Part shown: positions 37,201 to 47,500 of the stretch, piece after piece | Layout: each line of letters opens with the position of its first letter | How positions within the stretch are numbered: the first letter of the stretch is position 1 | From: Cyanophora paradoxa | Taxonomy: Eukaryota; Glaucocystophyceae; Cyanophorales; Cyanophoraceae | Direction of reading: 5' to 3' | Assembly (NCBI GenBank): GCA_004431415.1 | Contig: QPMI01000439.1 | Location: forward strand, 62,001-126,000 | Length of the DNA stretch: 64,000 nt | Translations under genes and position numbers: made by a program | Notes under the pieces: generated by a model | The model's database searches: none | The model's input: only the letters and a program-made list of their open reading frames with translations | Told to the model about the DNA's origin: nothing

Positions 37201-38186
37201 TCGTTCCTCTCCCTCTCCATGTCTGCGGGAGTCGTTGGGTGGGTGGGGGGCAAAGGAGGGGGGGTGAAGAAAGGCCGGGGGGGGGGGGGGGTTCCATATG
37301 AAGTGAGTCAAAGAGGGGGGAGAAAGGGGGAAGGGGCGCAAAGAGGGGGGAGAAAGGCGGGGGGAGAAAGGCGGGGGGGGGGGGGGGCGGGGTTCCATAG
37401 GGGGTGACTCAAGGGGAGAGGGAGGGGGCCGGGGGGGCTAGAGTAGTGGGGGGACGAAGAGGGAGGGGGGGGGGCTAGAGTAGTGGGGGGACGATAGGGG
37501 GTAACTCAAGGGGAAAGGGGGAAGGGGGAGGCTTCATAGGGGTGAGTGAAGATAAGAGAGGGGGGGGGGGGAGGGGCGAGGCGGGGAGGTGGGGGGAGGG
37601 GAGAGGGGGAGGGGGGGAGGGGTGGGCCACCGCTGAACTGCGCGGCCGGTCAAAGACAGAAGATCGCGGTTGCGAGAGGAGCGAGGGACGCCCGCGCACG
37701 GTCGAAGAGAAGAAGACGCGGACCGCGCGGCGGGCGGCGGTCGGCCGGGACCCCGCGAGGCGGCCGCGCAGGGCGCGCCGGCGCGCCCCGCCGTCGTCGT
37801 CCGGCGCCTGCGCCTGCCCCGCGACCGGTGCCCTCTCGCGCGCGGCCTTCTCTGCAGCTTCCAGCATCTCTCTGAACTCGGGCCTCTCCTCCCGCCGCGG
37901 GCGCGGCTTCTTCTCCTGCTGCTGTTGCTTGGGGCCGCCCGCAACCGCTGCTGCGGCTGCCGCGGCGCGCGCGCCGTGGCTGGCTCAGTAAGGCGACCGC
38001 CGCCGAGCGCGAGCGCGCACGTACGAATGGGGTGGGCGGCGTCTGCCGCCGCGCCGGGTTTAGAGGAACTCGTGGGGGCCGGCGCCACGGCCGGCCCTGG
38101 TACTGGCCTTGGTGCGCCGGGGCGCGCAGCTGGTTGATATGAGGTGCCCTGCGCCACAGAACGTTAGCTATAGCCTTTAATGGCAT
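28288..38186 (-). CDS. DUF4062-NACHT-WD40 STAND NTPase (NWD1/TEP1-like)
   Basis: Large signalling ATPase expected to oligomerise through NACHT when its WD40 sensor binds. ATG 38186 splices in phase near 38020 (V-P|A-V-A) and leads to DUF4062: VRVFFSST, the 7-nt exon at 37631-37637, then DMERERNDLLEDVFPFLD (from 37222), AVDMRWGVSDDAVD (joined at about 37027/36944), EVARCAAESAGPAFVLLGG (about 36840), PRGEFEALERS (about 36600), and VTEMEIERGLQELEGRY (36000). NACHT has Walker A GASGCGKSS (about 35140) and Walker B YLILDALDQV (about 34870), followed by TPLFLRLCWEQARRWRSF (34390-34340) and the winged-helix-like GGLSEAELADVLSCDD (34050). GFIGRHAEFMQ...WLRCMNKPL (32960-32770) links to WD40 repeats, e.g. 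VTYDREHVRVWDLDAID (about 30770), AARDGSVLVWDCS (29330-29290) and TYLWDA (28660). The last open frame stops at 28288-28290; some WD40 exon joins, and hence the exact end, are uncertain. Confidence 0.88.
36240..36330. repeat. G-rich low-complexity tract in STAND NTPase intron
   Basis: Runs of G broken by A on the plus strand (C-rich in the sense of the gene), between the exons ending SDDPARRKQ (about 36343) and starting ADAAWTEISTR (about 36185). Confidence 0.9.
37230..37625. repeat. G-rich low-complexity intron with repeated GGGGTGA-type units
   Basis: Almost the whole intron downstream of the microexon is G-rich on the plus strand. It contains near-identical pieces such as GGGGGGCTAGAGTAGTGGGG (at about 37431-37451 and 37470-37490), AGAGGGGGGAGAAAGG (twice) and the GTTCCATA word. 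It looks like local slippage and duplication of a C-rich pyrimidine tract. Confidence 0.9.
37631..37637 (-). other. 7-nt microexon inside the DUF4062 domain
   Basis: The coding strand reads CCGCGCAG|TTCAGCG|GTGGCC. Joining ACC (37700) to TTC AGC G to AC ATG gives SST-FSD-MERER, exactly the SSTFxDMxxER core of DUF4062. Without it, the flanking exons are out of phase and the conserved Phe is missing. The flanking introns are 62 nt (37699-37638) and about 408 nt (37630-37223). Confidence 0.75.
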
Positions 38187-38874
38187 GATCAGCTGCAGCG
38201 TGCTGCATGCGCAGCTGCAGCTGGAGCCGCTGGTGCCGCGGCCGCCGGCCGCGGGCGAGCAAATTAAAAGATCTAGAGGCTTGATCGAGCTCGGAGCTCG
38301 CGGATTGCAATTGGCAGCTGCAGCTGCGCATAAGAACGCGCGCGCGCACCTCGGCTGCAGGATCCAGATTCACAATGACCTCTCGCACGGCCACGTTAGC
38401 CTGCAATTGCGAGTTGCGCTGGCGAGACGTAGACTGGCAGCAACCCATCTCTAACAGACTGTCAGCCGATCCGCCGATATCGATCCAGCTAGTTTCGCGC
38501 GTCAACAGCCGCCTTCAAGCAGGCGCTTCAAGCAGGCCCAAGCTGCATGCTCCGATCCCCGCTGCAGATGCCGACCGATTCGCCCGCGCCAGCCTGCTGG
38601 TCAAGAGTCAACTTGGCAAGCCTGCAGGTTGCAGCTTCCGATGTCCGGACTCGTCGGTACCCCCCCGGTGGTCAATGCGGCCGCGTTGACGTCGGCGCGC
38701 TGCGCAGCTGATCATAATTAAATATTAGCGAGTTCGACTTCGCGATCGGCCTGCAGCTGCAGCTGGCGCGCGGCGCGCCGGCGGCTTCGAATTCGCTCGA
38801 GAGAGCCAGTGCGCAAACTTCCAGGCGTACAGGCGCACGGCCGTGGACACGTCTGTTAAACAAACTGCGGGCCC
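38187..38874. promoter_or_regulatory. Upstream region of the STAND NTPase gene
   Basis: About 690 bp between the NTPase start (minus) and the end of the TTC5-like gene. It holds many CAGCTGCAG-type words and short imperfect repeats (AAGCAGGC at 38517-38540). No gene is supported. The NTPase promoter is expected here, but no specific element is recognised. Confidence 0.4.
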
Positions 38875-40839
38875 CTAGGCGAGGAGGTCGGTGCGCTGGA
38901 CGCTGCCGACGATGAACTGCGGGTCGATCGCCGCCCCGTTCACCAGCAGCATGTCCGCCACATCCACGCGTATCCTCCAGAACGCGTATGGCTGTGGGTG
39001 GGGGTACGATGTTGGGGATCTGAGGGGGGGGGGCGGGTGGCATGGGGGTACATACCACGTCGTGCTTGACGAACTGGACGAGATTGATGTACGGGTGGGA
39101 GATCGTCAGCGCGTCCCCGACCTTGATCGCCTCCTGCGGGGCGCAAGGTGTTCAGGGCGGAAGGGGGTACACCGTTCGACTGAAAGGGGGGGGGTACCTT
39201 GGTGACGTTGTAGACGGAGACGGCGACGCAGGACTCGAAGGAATCGGAGCAGACGAAGATCCTGCGGGACGTCACGCGGGGGGTGGGGGGGGGGGTGGAG
39301 GGAAGGGGGGAAAAGGCGGACAGGGGTACGCCGTTGAAGCCCTCAAGGCAAGCAAGGACTTTCACCAGAACGGCCTTGCCCGAGTTGGCCCCAGGCTCGA
39401 GCTCCGTCAGGCTGCTCAGACGGCTCAGATGGAGCTCAGGCCGAGGCCGGGGCGGGCGCACTGAGCGCGGGAGACGCCCCCGGGGAGGGTACCCGGCCCC
39501 GCCTTGTTGATCTGGTCCATCAGGGTACGCAGCTTCCGCTCCTTCAGGTACCCCTGCGCCGGCCCTAAGAAGCGGACGGGAAGAAGGGGAACGGGAGCCG
39601 GGCGGAATCGAACCCGGTTCTTGACGGCCTCGGCCGTCTTCGTCACAGTGTCGAAGATCGCCTCGACCTCTTTATCCGCCCCGAGGGCTGCGCGCCGGGC
39701 CGCTCGAACGAGCAAGGGAGCCAGGGGGGGAAGGAGACGGGGGGGGGGTACCGGGATCGAGCTCGTGGGCGCGCTCGAGGGAGGCCACAGCGGCCTCCCA
39801 GTTCTCGACGTAGCGGTACGCCTGGGAGCGGTTGTAGTGCAGATCGGCGTTCTCGGCGCCCCCCGGGAGCGTCGCGGCCTGCTGGTAGGCCTTGAGCGCC
39901 TTCTGTAGCTCCTCGGCCTCGTGGCTATTGACGAAGAAGTTGCGGAGGTGGCTGTTGCCCAGGTTCTGCCACGAGAGGGAGTCGCCGGGGTCCAACTTGA
40001 TCGCCTCGCGGGCCTTCTGGATGCTCTCCCGCACGTTCGCGCGCTCCTCGGGCGAGCCGCGGCCCATAGTCCGCAGCAGCATCGAAAGGAGGCGGAGGGA
40101 GACTTTGTTGGAGACCTGCGGCCGCGGGAGTAAGATTTGATCCGCGGGGCGCGCGGCGGGGCGGGGCGGGGCGGGGCGGGGCGGGCGAGCGGCCAGCCGG
40201 GCGGCGTGCCTGGGCCATCGCGCCCTGGAAGCAGTTGCGCGCGGAGACGTAGTCCTTCTTCTTCATGTAGCAGTGCCCGAGGCAGTTCCACGCGTCGGTC
40301 AGGGACGGATCCAACTTCACCTGCGAACGCCGCAGGCACCGCCCGCGTCGGCGGCGCGGACAGGCGTGTGCGGCCGCGACCGCGAACCGCTTTCGACAGG
40401 GCATCCTCGGCGTCCTTGTTGTACGTCTCGAACGCCTCGTGCGCCTTGCCTGCCGGCCCCGCGCGGTCAGCCGGAATGCCGCGCGCGTCCGCCTCGGTGC
40501 TACCGCTCGCGAAAGCCATGCGCGCCTTTGAGATACAGGTACCGAGCCTTGTCCTTCGCGCTCGCGTCGTCTGCGCGTTCGGAGTGCCGAGCGCGTTTTA
40601 GCTACGCGGACGCCCAGGCGCGGAGCGACGGGAGACCGACCTCGCTGGGGTCCCAGCTTCTCTAGTGCCTCGTCGACGAGCTCCTGGATCTTCTTGGCGC
40701 TGGGGACGGCGGGGACCGTGAGCACGTTTGAACGAGTTCGCGCCCGGGCCTCGGCGGACCGGTCCCTGCCGTAGTACGCATCCCTGAGCTGGTGTGCTTT
40801 GTCCACCGCCTCCTGCACTGCCGCCCAGCTGTCTCCCAT
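38875..40839 (-). CDS. TTC5: TTC5/STRAP homologue: TPR protein with OB-fold C-terminus
   Basis: TTC5 (STRAP) is a p300/JMY cofactor, and in animals a factor for tubulin mRNA autoregulation. The match runs over the whole length. ATG 40839 gives MGDSWAAVQEAVDKAHQLRD, like the TTC5 N-terminal helix. Then come AKKIQELVDEALEKLG; the TPR VKLDPSLTDAWNCLGHCYMK (40320-40265); NKVSLRLLSMLLRTMG (about 40110-40065), equal to the signature NKVSLQNLSMVLRQL of animal TTC5; SWQNLGNSHLRNFFV (about 39975); and ENADLHYNRSQAYRYVENWE (about 39850-39800). The OB-fold end has GKAVLVKVLACLEGFN, FVCSDSFESCVAVSVYNVTK (39260-39200), VGDALTISHPYINLVQF and DMLLVNGAAIDPQF, and stops at TAG 38877-38875. The gene is about 2 kb with some ten short introns, several G-rich. 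Confidence 0.9.
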
Positions 40840-41548
40840 TTGATCGCTGCTAGCTCTGTAAGGCCCGCGTTCCGGGGCTGCCCGCCTGAGCGAGCTGTAT
40901 GCAGAGATGCCTCCGAGGACGCGCAAGGAGCTCCCGCGGCGGCGTGTCCGCTTTTTGAAGATGGACTGCCGGGGTACGCAAAGTCGACAATCGCCACTGG
41001 CACACCCTTCGAATTCCCGTCAGCTCCGTGCATCGCGGGATTCGCAATGAAAGCAGCTGAGCGCAGCCGAACGCAGCGAAACACGTCGAAGCGCGCGAGG
41101 ATGGCGTTTTCCGACCCGCTCTCTGCTGCGGTTGGCAGCTGATCCCCGCGTGCGGTTCACTGTGCCGATCGTTTGAAGGCTCCACCGCGCTCGCCCCTCG
41201 CTCCCCCGCAGTTGCAGGTTCAAAGCCGGCTGCGGCCATGGCCAGCTGCGCGGCGGAGTCGATGCCACCTGCGCGCGGTCAAGGTGGCGAGAGCAAGCTT
41301 AAGGTGATACCCGTGGATCGCGCGCGGTGCCACGTGCACGTGCGCGCACGGTGCAGCTGTGGCCTCTAGAAGTCTCCTCTAGATCGTCTCCTCTCTAGCT
41401 CGCTATGCATGTAGATCTCCTCTAGAAGTTCTCTCATAGTCAATTCAATTAGATCTCCTCTAGCTCGATCTAGATCTTGATCCCGACCCCCCCTCGCCGG
41501 AGGGGGCAAACTCTAGGGGAGACTTTTCGAACCGCAGGCGCACGTACG
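40840..41548. promoter_or_regulatory. Divergent promoter region of TTC5-like and MER3-like genes
   Basis: About 710 bp between two divergent starts. The part at 41340-41510 holds several copies of a CTCCTCTAGA/AGATCTCCTCTAG word. No TATA box or known operator is recognised. No separate gene is supported. Confidence 0.45.
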
Positions 41549-44500
41549 ATGCCGCCAGGTGCGCGGGCTTCCTGGCCAGCGCTCATCCGCATCCGCAGCA
41601 GCTGACTGTGCGTGCGCAGCCCCGGCCGAGGGCCCAGGCGCCGGCGGCTCGCCGGGGTCGCTCCTGGAGCCCGCGGCCGTCATTCCGGCTCCGTTTCTGA
41701 AGATCTTCCCTTACAGGACCTTCAATCGCGTCCAGACGCACGTGAGCGGTCGCGGATCTCGCCGGGAGCTCTTGCCGCGCGTCTCGCAGGTTCTCATCGC
41801 ATTCGCTTTTGCAGGCCTTTCCGAGAGTGTTCGAGGGGAATGGCAACGTCGTCCTCAGCGGTGCGCGTGTCATGAGCATGCGCTCGTCCCTTAAGCTTCA
41901 GCCCGTGCCGAAATTTAAAATTCGCAATGAACTGATCCCGCTCCCCGCCGCTCGCAGCGCCCACGGGGGCCGGGAAGACGGTCATCTTCGAGATGGCCAT
42001 CGTCCGCATGCTGACCACGGCTCCCTCCTCCGCTCGGGCGAAGCCGAAAGCGATGTGTGCCCGCGGCCGCCTGTGATCCATGGCCTCCTGCGCTCGCGCT
42101 CTAAGACTCGTTCGCCCCGCGCAGCTACATCGCACCGATGAAAGCTCTGTGCGAGGAGCGGGTGGGCGACTGGCAGCAGAAGTTCGGGCCTCTTGGCGTC
42201 AACTGTACGCGACCGCTCTAGAGCTTCGAACTCGTCAGCGCTTGCTCCGGTCTGACCGCGACCGCCGGTTGCGCAGGCGTGGCGCTCACGGGCGACTCGC
42301 AAAGCGACCAGGGCAGCGACCTTGCGTCGATCCGGTCGGCCAACATCATCTGCACCACGCCGGAGAAGGTGCGCGCGATTTGATCCGTGGCGGAACCCCG
42401 TGCCCGCGCGCGGCCGCGGCCGCGCGCTCGCGCTCACAGGCGCCTCAGTGGGACTCGGTGACGCGCAAGTGGTGCGAGCGTGAGCACCAGAGCTTCGTGC
42501 GCTCCTTCGGGCTCCTCCTCGTCGACGAGATTCACCACGTGACCTCGCCGAACCGCGGGGCCACGCTCGAGGTCGCCGTCACGCGGTGCGCCGAGCAGAT
42601 TTGATCCCTTCACCCCGCAATTTGATCCCGAGGCTCACGTGGGATCTTTTGGTTCGCGCGGCAGAATGAAGACGGTGGCAAAGCACCCGGCAGCCGCGGG
42701 CCACCCCATCGCGTCGCTTCGCATCCTTGGCATTTCGGCCACGTTCAAGGTTCACGGAATTCCCAGCAGACGTCTCGCGAGTCCCTAACCCTTCGTCGTT
42801 CTCAGAACCTGAGCGACGTCGGCGAGTGGCTCGAGTGCCGCCCTGAGAACGTGCTCAAGTGCGGCCCCCCCCTTCTCCCCCACAGTCCCCCGCGCCTCCC
42901 CCCCCTCTCCTCCCCCTCCTCCCCTCCCCTCCTCCCCCTGCCCCTCTGCCACCCCTGCCCGCCCCTCACGTGATCAAGTGCGAGAGCTCGGCCCCCCGCG
43001 CCCTTTCCTTCCCCTCCCCTCCCCACCTCCCCCTCCCCTCGCCCCCTCTCCCCGTCCCCCCCCCCTCTCCCCCCTCCCCCCCCCCCCCCCGCGCCCCTTT
43101 CTGCATCTCCTGACGTGAACCCGACGCCAGGTTCGACGACCCGATGTACCGACCCGTCCGCCTCGAAACGAAGACGCTAGGTCGGATCGGCCCCTTCCTC
43201 CGAGCTCTCTGAGAGCGTTTGCGAGCCCCGCGCGCGCCGTGCAGAGTACCCGATGAGCAACAAGGGCATGTTCCTCTTCGAGCGGACCCTGAACGAAAAG
43301 TCAGCTCAGCCTTCAGTGTCCCTCTAGCTCGCAGCCGCCTTCAAGCTGACGTCGGCGGTGAACGCCGCGCAGAGTCCCGCACCTCATCAGGAGCCACTAC
43401 GAGGGCAAGCCGGCCCTCGTCGTGCGCCTTTCCCGCCCATCTCGTCTCCGGATCCGCGGCCCGCGCAGCTGAGCCGAGCCGCACGCGCGCGCGCGCGCGC
43501 GCCCGGCCCGCCTCAGTTCTGCTCGACGACGAAGGGCGCGGCCGAGTGCGCCCGGGCGATCGCCAAGAGCCAGCTCCTCAAGCTCGTGGTCTCCGACGCC
43601 CAGCGCGAAGCGTGCGCCCGCGCGCGCCGCGCCGCGCGCGCCCAGACCGAGCGGCTCCGACACTGACTTGCCGTCTCGGCCAGGCTGCGGGCGGCGGCGC
43701 AGCAGGCAAAGAGCGCGGAGCTGCGGGAGTGCCTCGTTCGCGGCGTGGCGTTCCATCACGCGCGGCTCGCGTTGGAGGACCGCCGGGCCGTCGAGGATCT
43801 CTTCTCCCGCTCCCACGTCGTGGTGCGTGCGACCGGCTCGAGCTCGTTCGTTTACGTTCCCTCACGGGCGGGCGCAGGTCCTCTGCTCGACCAGCACGCT
43901 GGCGCTGGGCGTCAACTTCCCCGCCCGGCTCGTCATCCTCCGCGGCGCCTCCCAGTACATTACCGGCGGAGGGGGGTACGAGGACATGGACGCGGTCCAG
44001 GCGCGCCCTCTCGACCCCCTCGGCCCCGGCGCTGGCGCCGCCCACGGCCGCGTCCTGAGCCTAGCCCCGGGCTTCGGCAGATGCTCCAGATGTGCGGGCG
44101 GGCGGGCCGCCCCCAGTACGACGACCGGGGCGTGGCGATCATCATGTGCGCGACCGGCGGCAAGGCCCGCATCGAGGGCATCCTCGCCGGCAACATCCTC
44201 TGCGAGTCCCAGTGCGCGACCCTAAGCTTAAGCTCAAGATCCTGGAGACTGATGCTTACCGCCGGGCCGGGCAGGCTCCTGCACGGCAGGGGCGGGCTTG
44301 AGGAGCACCTGAACGCCGAGGTGGCCCTGGCGGGCGCCGGGGGCGGGGGCGTCACGGACCTGGCCATGGCCGTCGAGTGGGTCAAGGGCAGCTACCTCGC
44401 CGTCTGCCTCCGCAGGCGAGCTCTCCTTCCTTCCCCTCCCCCCCGCTCTTGATCTATCTCTCCGTCACTCGACCCCGCGTGCAGGCGCCCGGGGATATAC

Positions 44501-47500
44501 GGCCTCGCCGCCGGCGCCGACGTCACGTCCCACCTCCACGGCGCGTTGAATTTAGTAAAAACGGCTCTATTATGAAGCCTTAAGACCTTTCTTCCCTTCT
44601 AGATGTACTAGACCAATAGAGCTCTTCGGCCCTTTATTAATCCTGAACTTTGCTGCGGGCTGCAGGGATCTGCAAGAAGGCGGTGGAGACCCTGCGCGAC
44701 CGGGGGTGCGTGCGCGCGGACGACGACGGCTTCGGCCTCACCACGACGCCCCTCGGCTCGACCATGTCCCGCTTCTACACCCGCCTGGCCACCATCGAGG
44801 CCCGCCCCCGCTCCGCTCTGCTCCGCCTCGCCGCTCCTCGCGACTGATTATCGATCAGGCCTTCTCCGCGGCGCCGCCGGGGGCCGACATGCGGACGTGC
44901 CTCCAGACGCTCTGCTCGGCGGCCGAGTTCGGGGACTGGAAGCCCCGCCAGGAGGACAAGGCGGCGCTGAACGAGCTCAACGCGCGCCTCCCGCCCGCGT
45001 TCGCGCTCAAGGGCAAGTTCAAGGAGCCGCGGGACAAGGCCTACGCGCTCCTCCTGGTGCGGGGGCCGGCCCTCCCGCTTTCTAAGCCTAGTCTTAGCCT
45101 AGTCTGCTAGTCCTCCCGGTCGGTTTTCGTTTGACGCCGGCGGGCCGGGCAGGCGGAGCTCTTTGGCGAGGAGATCCGCGAGTGGGGCCTGCGGAGCGAC
45201 GCCGGCAGCATCCGCACCGCCGCGCTGCGCGTCGCGCGCTGCATGGTCGAGGCGCGCGCGCCGCTCGGACCTCCTGTTTACCCGCCCGCCAGCCCGCCCG
45301 CCCCTTTCTTGACCGCTTCCTCCTTTTCCCAGGTCTTCCAGGTCCTCGAGAAGGGCCTCGCCTGCGCGAATGCCGTCGTACTGTGCGCCCGCCCCGCCCT
45401 TTAGCGCCGCAGATTCGATCGTGGCGCAGCGGGGCGTGCCTGGAGCGGCGGCTGTGGCAGAACTCGGAGCGCGGGCTGGCGCAGCTCGGGCGGCTCCCGC
45501 CGGGCGCCGGCCCCGCGGAGCTCAAGCTCGCCGGCTTCGCGAGCGTACGGGAGCTTCGCGAGGCCGCCGCCGCCGCCGCGGCGGAGGGGCCCGAGGCCCT
45601 CGAGGTCCTCGCCCAGCGCCTCAAGGTCGACGCGGCCCTCGCCGGGCGCGTCTTGGCGGCCCTCCCGCCCATGCCCGCCGTCCACGCCTGGGAGGGGGTA
45701 CGCGAATCTGCTCTCCACTCCAAAGGCCGCGCCCCCTCCGCCCCCTCCGACTCCGACGCCGCGCAGCACGTGGGGGACGCGCCGGTGCTGGAGATCCACC
45801 TGGAGGGGGGGCTCGATTGCGGCGGCCCGCACGCGGGGCGCCCGGCCCACTCCCTCCGCCTCCTCGTCTGCGACAAGGCCGGCGGCCTGCTCTACGCCAC
45901 GCGCTTCCCGTGCGAACTTCGCTGAAACTTCGCTGAAATTTCGATGAAACTTCTGAAGTCTAAAGCGCGTCGCGGCGCAGCTCCTCGTCGCTGGCGGGAG
46001 AGCAGACGCGGCGCGTGCCCCTCGCGGACAGGACCCTCCCTACCCCCGAGCTCTTCGTCGTGCTCGTGTCGGAGGATTACGGTACCCCTCCCCAGATCGC
46101 CCCCCCCCGGCCTCCCGTACCCCCTTCGCGAACCGCCCCCGCAGTCGACGTGGATGACCTGAAGTCGGTCTTGGTGCCATCCGCCCGCATCGCCGGACCC
46201 GCTTCCTCAGGCCCTGCGGAAGCCTCTGCGGCCGCCGCGCCGGCCGCCGCCGCGCCCAAAAAGAAGAAAGCGGCGTCCAAGCGGGCGGCGCCGACCCCGG
46301 CGGAGCCTTCGGCCCCCGGCCCCGCTCCGGCTTCCGCCCCTGTACCCGCACCCTCTTCCGCTCCCGCCCCCGCCCCTGTCCCGCAGCCGCAGCGCTTCTC
46401 CGCACCACACCCGCCGCGCTCATCCGCCGCGCACCCGCCGCGCCCCTCCGCCCCGCACCCGCCTCCGGTCGAGCATGCGCAGCAGCCGGCGCGGGCTTCT
46501 GCTTCCTTCAGCGCGCCGCGGCCGGCGCAGCCGCCGGCGCCGCAGCCGCCGCAGGAACCCATCGACGTTGACCTGACGGACGTCGGGGCGGATGGTGCGC
46601 CCGTCGCTTTTCAACTGGACCCGCCCAGCACTTGACGCGTTCGTGCGCCGCGCAGCCGCCGAGGGCGCGGGAGAAGTCGACCCGTGGGAGGGCGGCTGGG
46701 ACGCGGACTTCGACCCGCCGTCGGCAGGCGCCGACGGCGCCAGCGCCGCCACTGCTTCGCATTACTTCTCCGCTGCGCCGCCGGCGCCGCCGCCGCCGCC
46801 GCCGCCTGCCGCCTCTGCTCCGGCGGCCCCCGCCCCGAGCTCCTCCTCCTTCGCCCCTGCGCCGGCGCCGGCGCCGGCGCCCGCCGCGCCGCGCCCCCGG
46901 GCCTCCGCTCCGAAGACGGGCGGCGCCGGACAGGCCAGCGGCGTCGCGCCGGCGTCTACGTCGACGTCCGCCGGCAAGGCTGGCAAGGTGGCGGCGGCGC
47001 CGGCTGCGGCGGCGCGGGGCCCGATGGACGCGTTCGTGAAGCCCGTCACGACCGACGAGCTGGCGGCAGCCGCCGGCGAGCGTGCGCCGCTGCCCCGGGC
47101 CCGGCCAGCCGCAGCGCCGCCTGACGCGCGTCCCTCGCCAGAAGAGCGCCGCTGGGCGGAGAAGGAGCGGGCGGACCGCGAGCGCGCCCAGCAGGAGGCC
47201 GCCGCCCGCGCTGCCGCTGCTGCCGCCGCGGCTCCGCCGCAGCCGGCCCCCTGGCGCGCCCGCGCCGCGCCCGGCGGGCGTTGGACCGCCGTCGCCGGCC
47301 CCGCTGGCCGCGGTGGGGCCCCGCCGCCGCTTCGAGTCTCGCCGCCTCGACGTCCGCCGGCCCCGGCCCCTTCGGGCCCGACTGGGACGCCTACCGGTTT
47401 TCCAGGGCGGCGGCGGCGCCGCCGCCCGCGTCGTACCCCGCCGCTGCTGCGCCCGCGGCTCTGGCGCCGGCGTGGACGCCGGGGCCGGCGCCGGCGTGGA

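Noticed and set aside
38187-38874. Open frames in the spacer upstream of the STAND NTPase
   Set aside because: They have no recognisable domain, no splice-supported partner, and consist of CAGCTG-rich repeats.
41549-46080. Identifying the helicase as Brr2 or ASCC3
   Set aside because: Only one helicase-Sec63 cassette is present, and the P-loop APTGAGKTVIFE, the FPYRTFNRVQ start and the ALGVNFPA segment fit MER3/HFM1 better.
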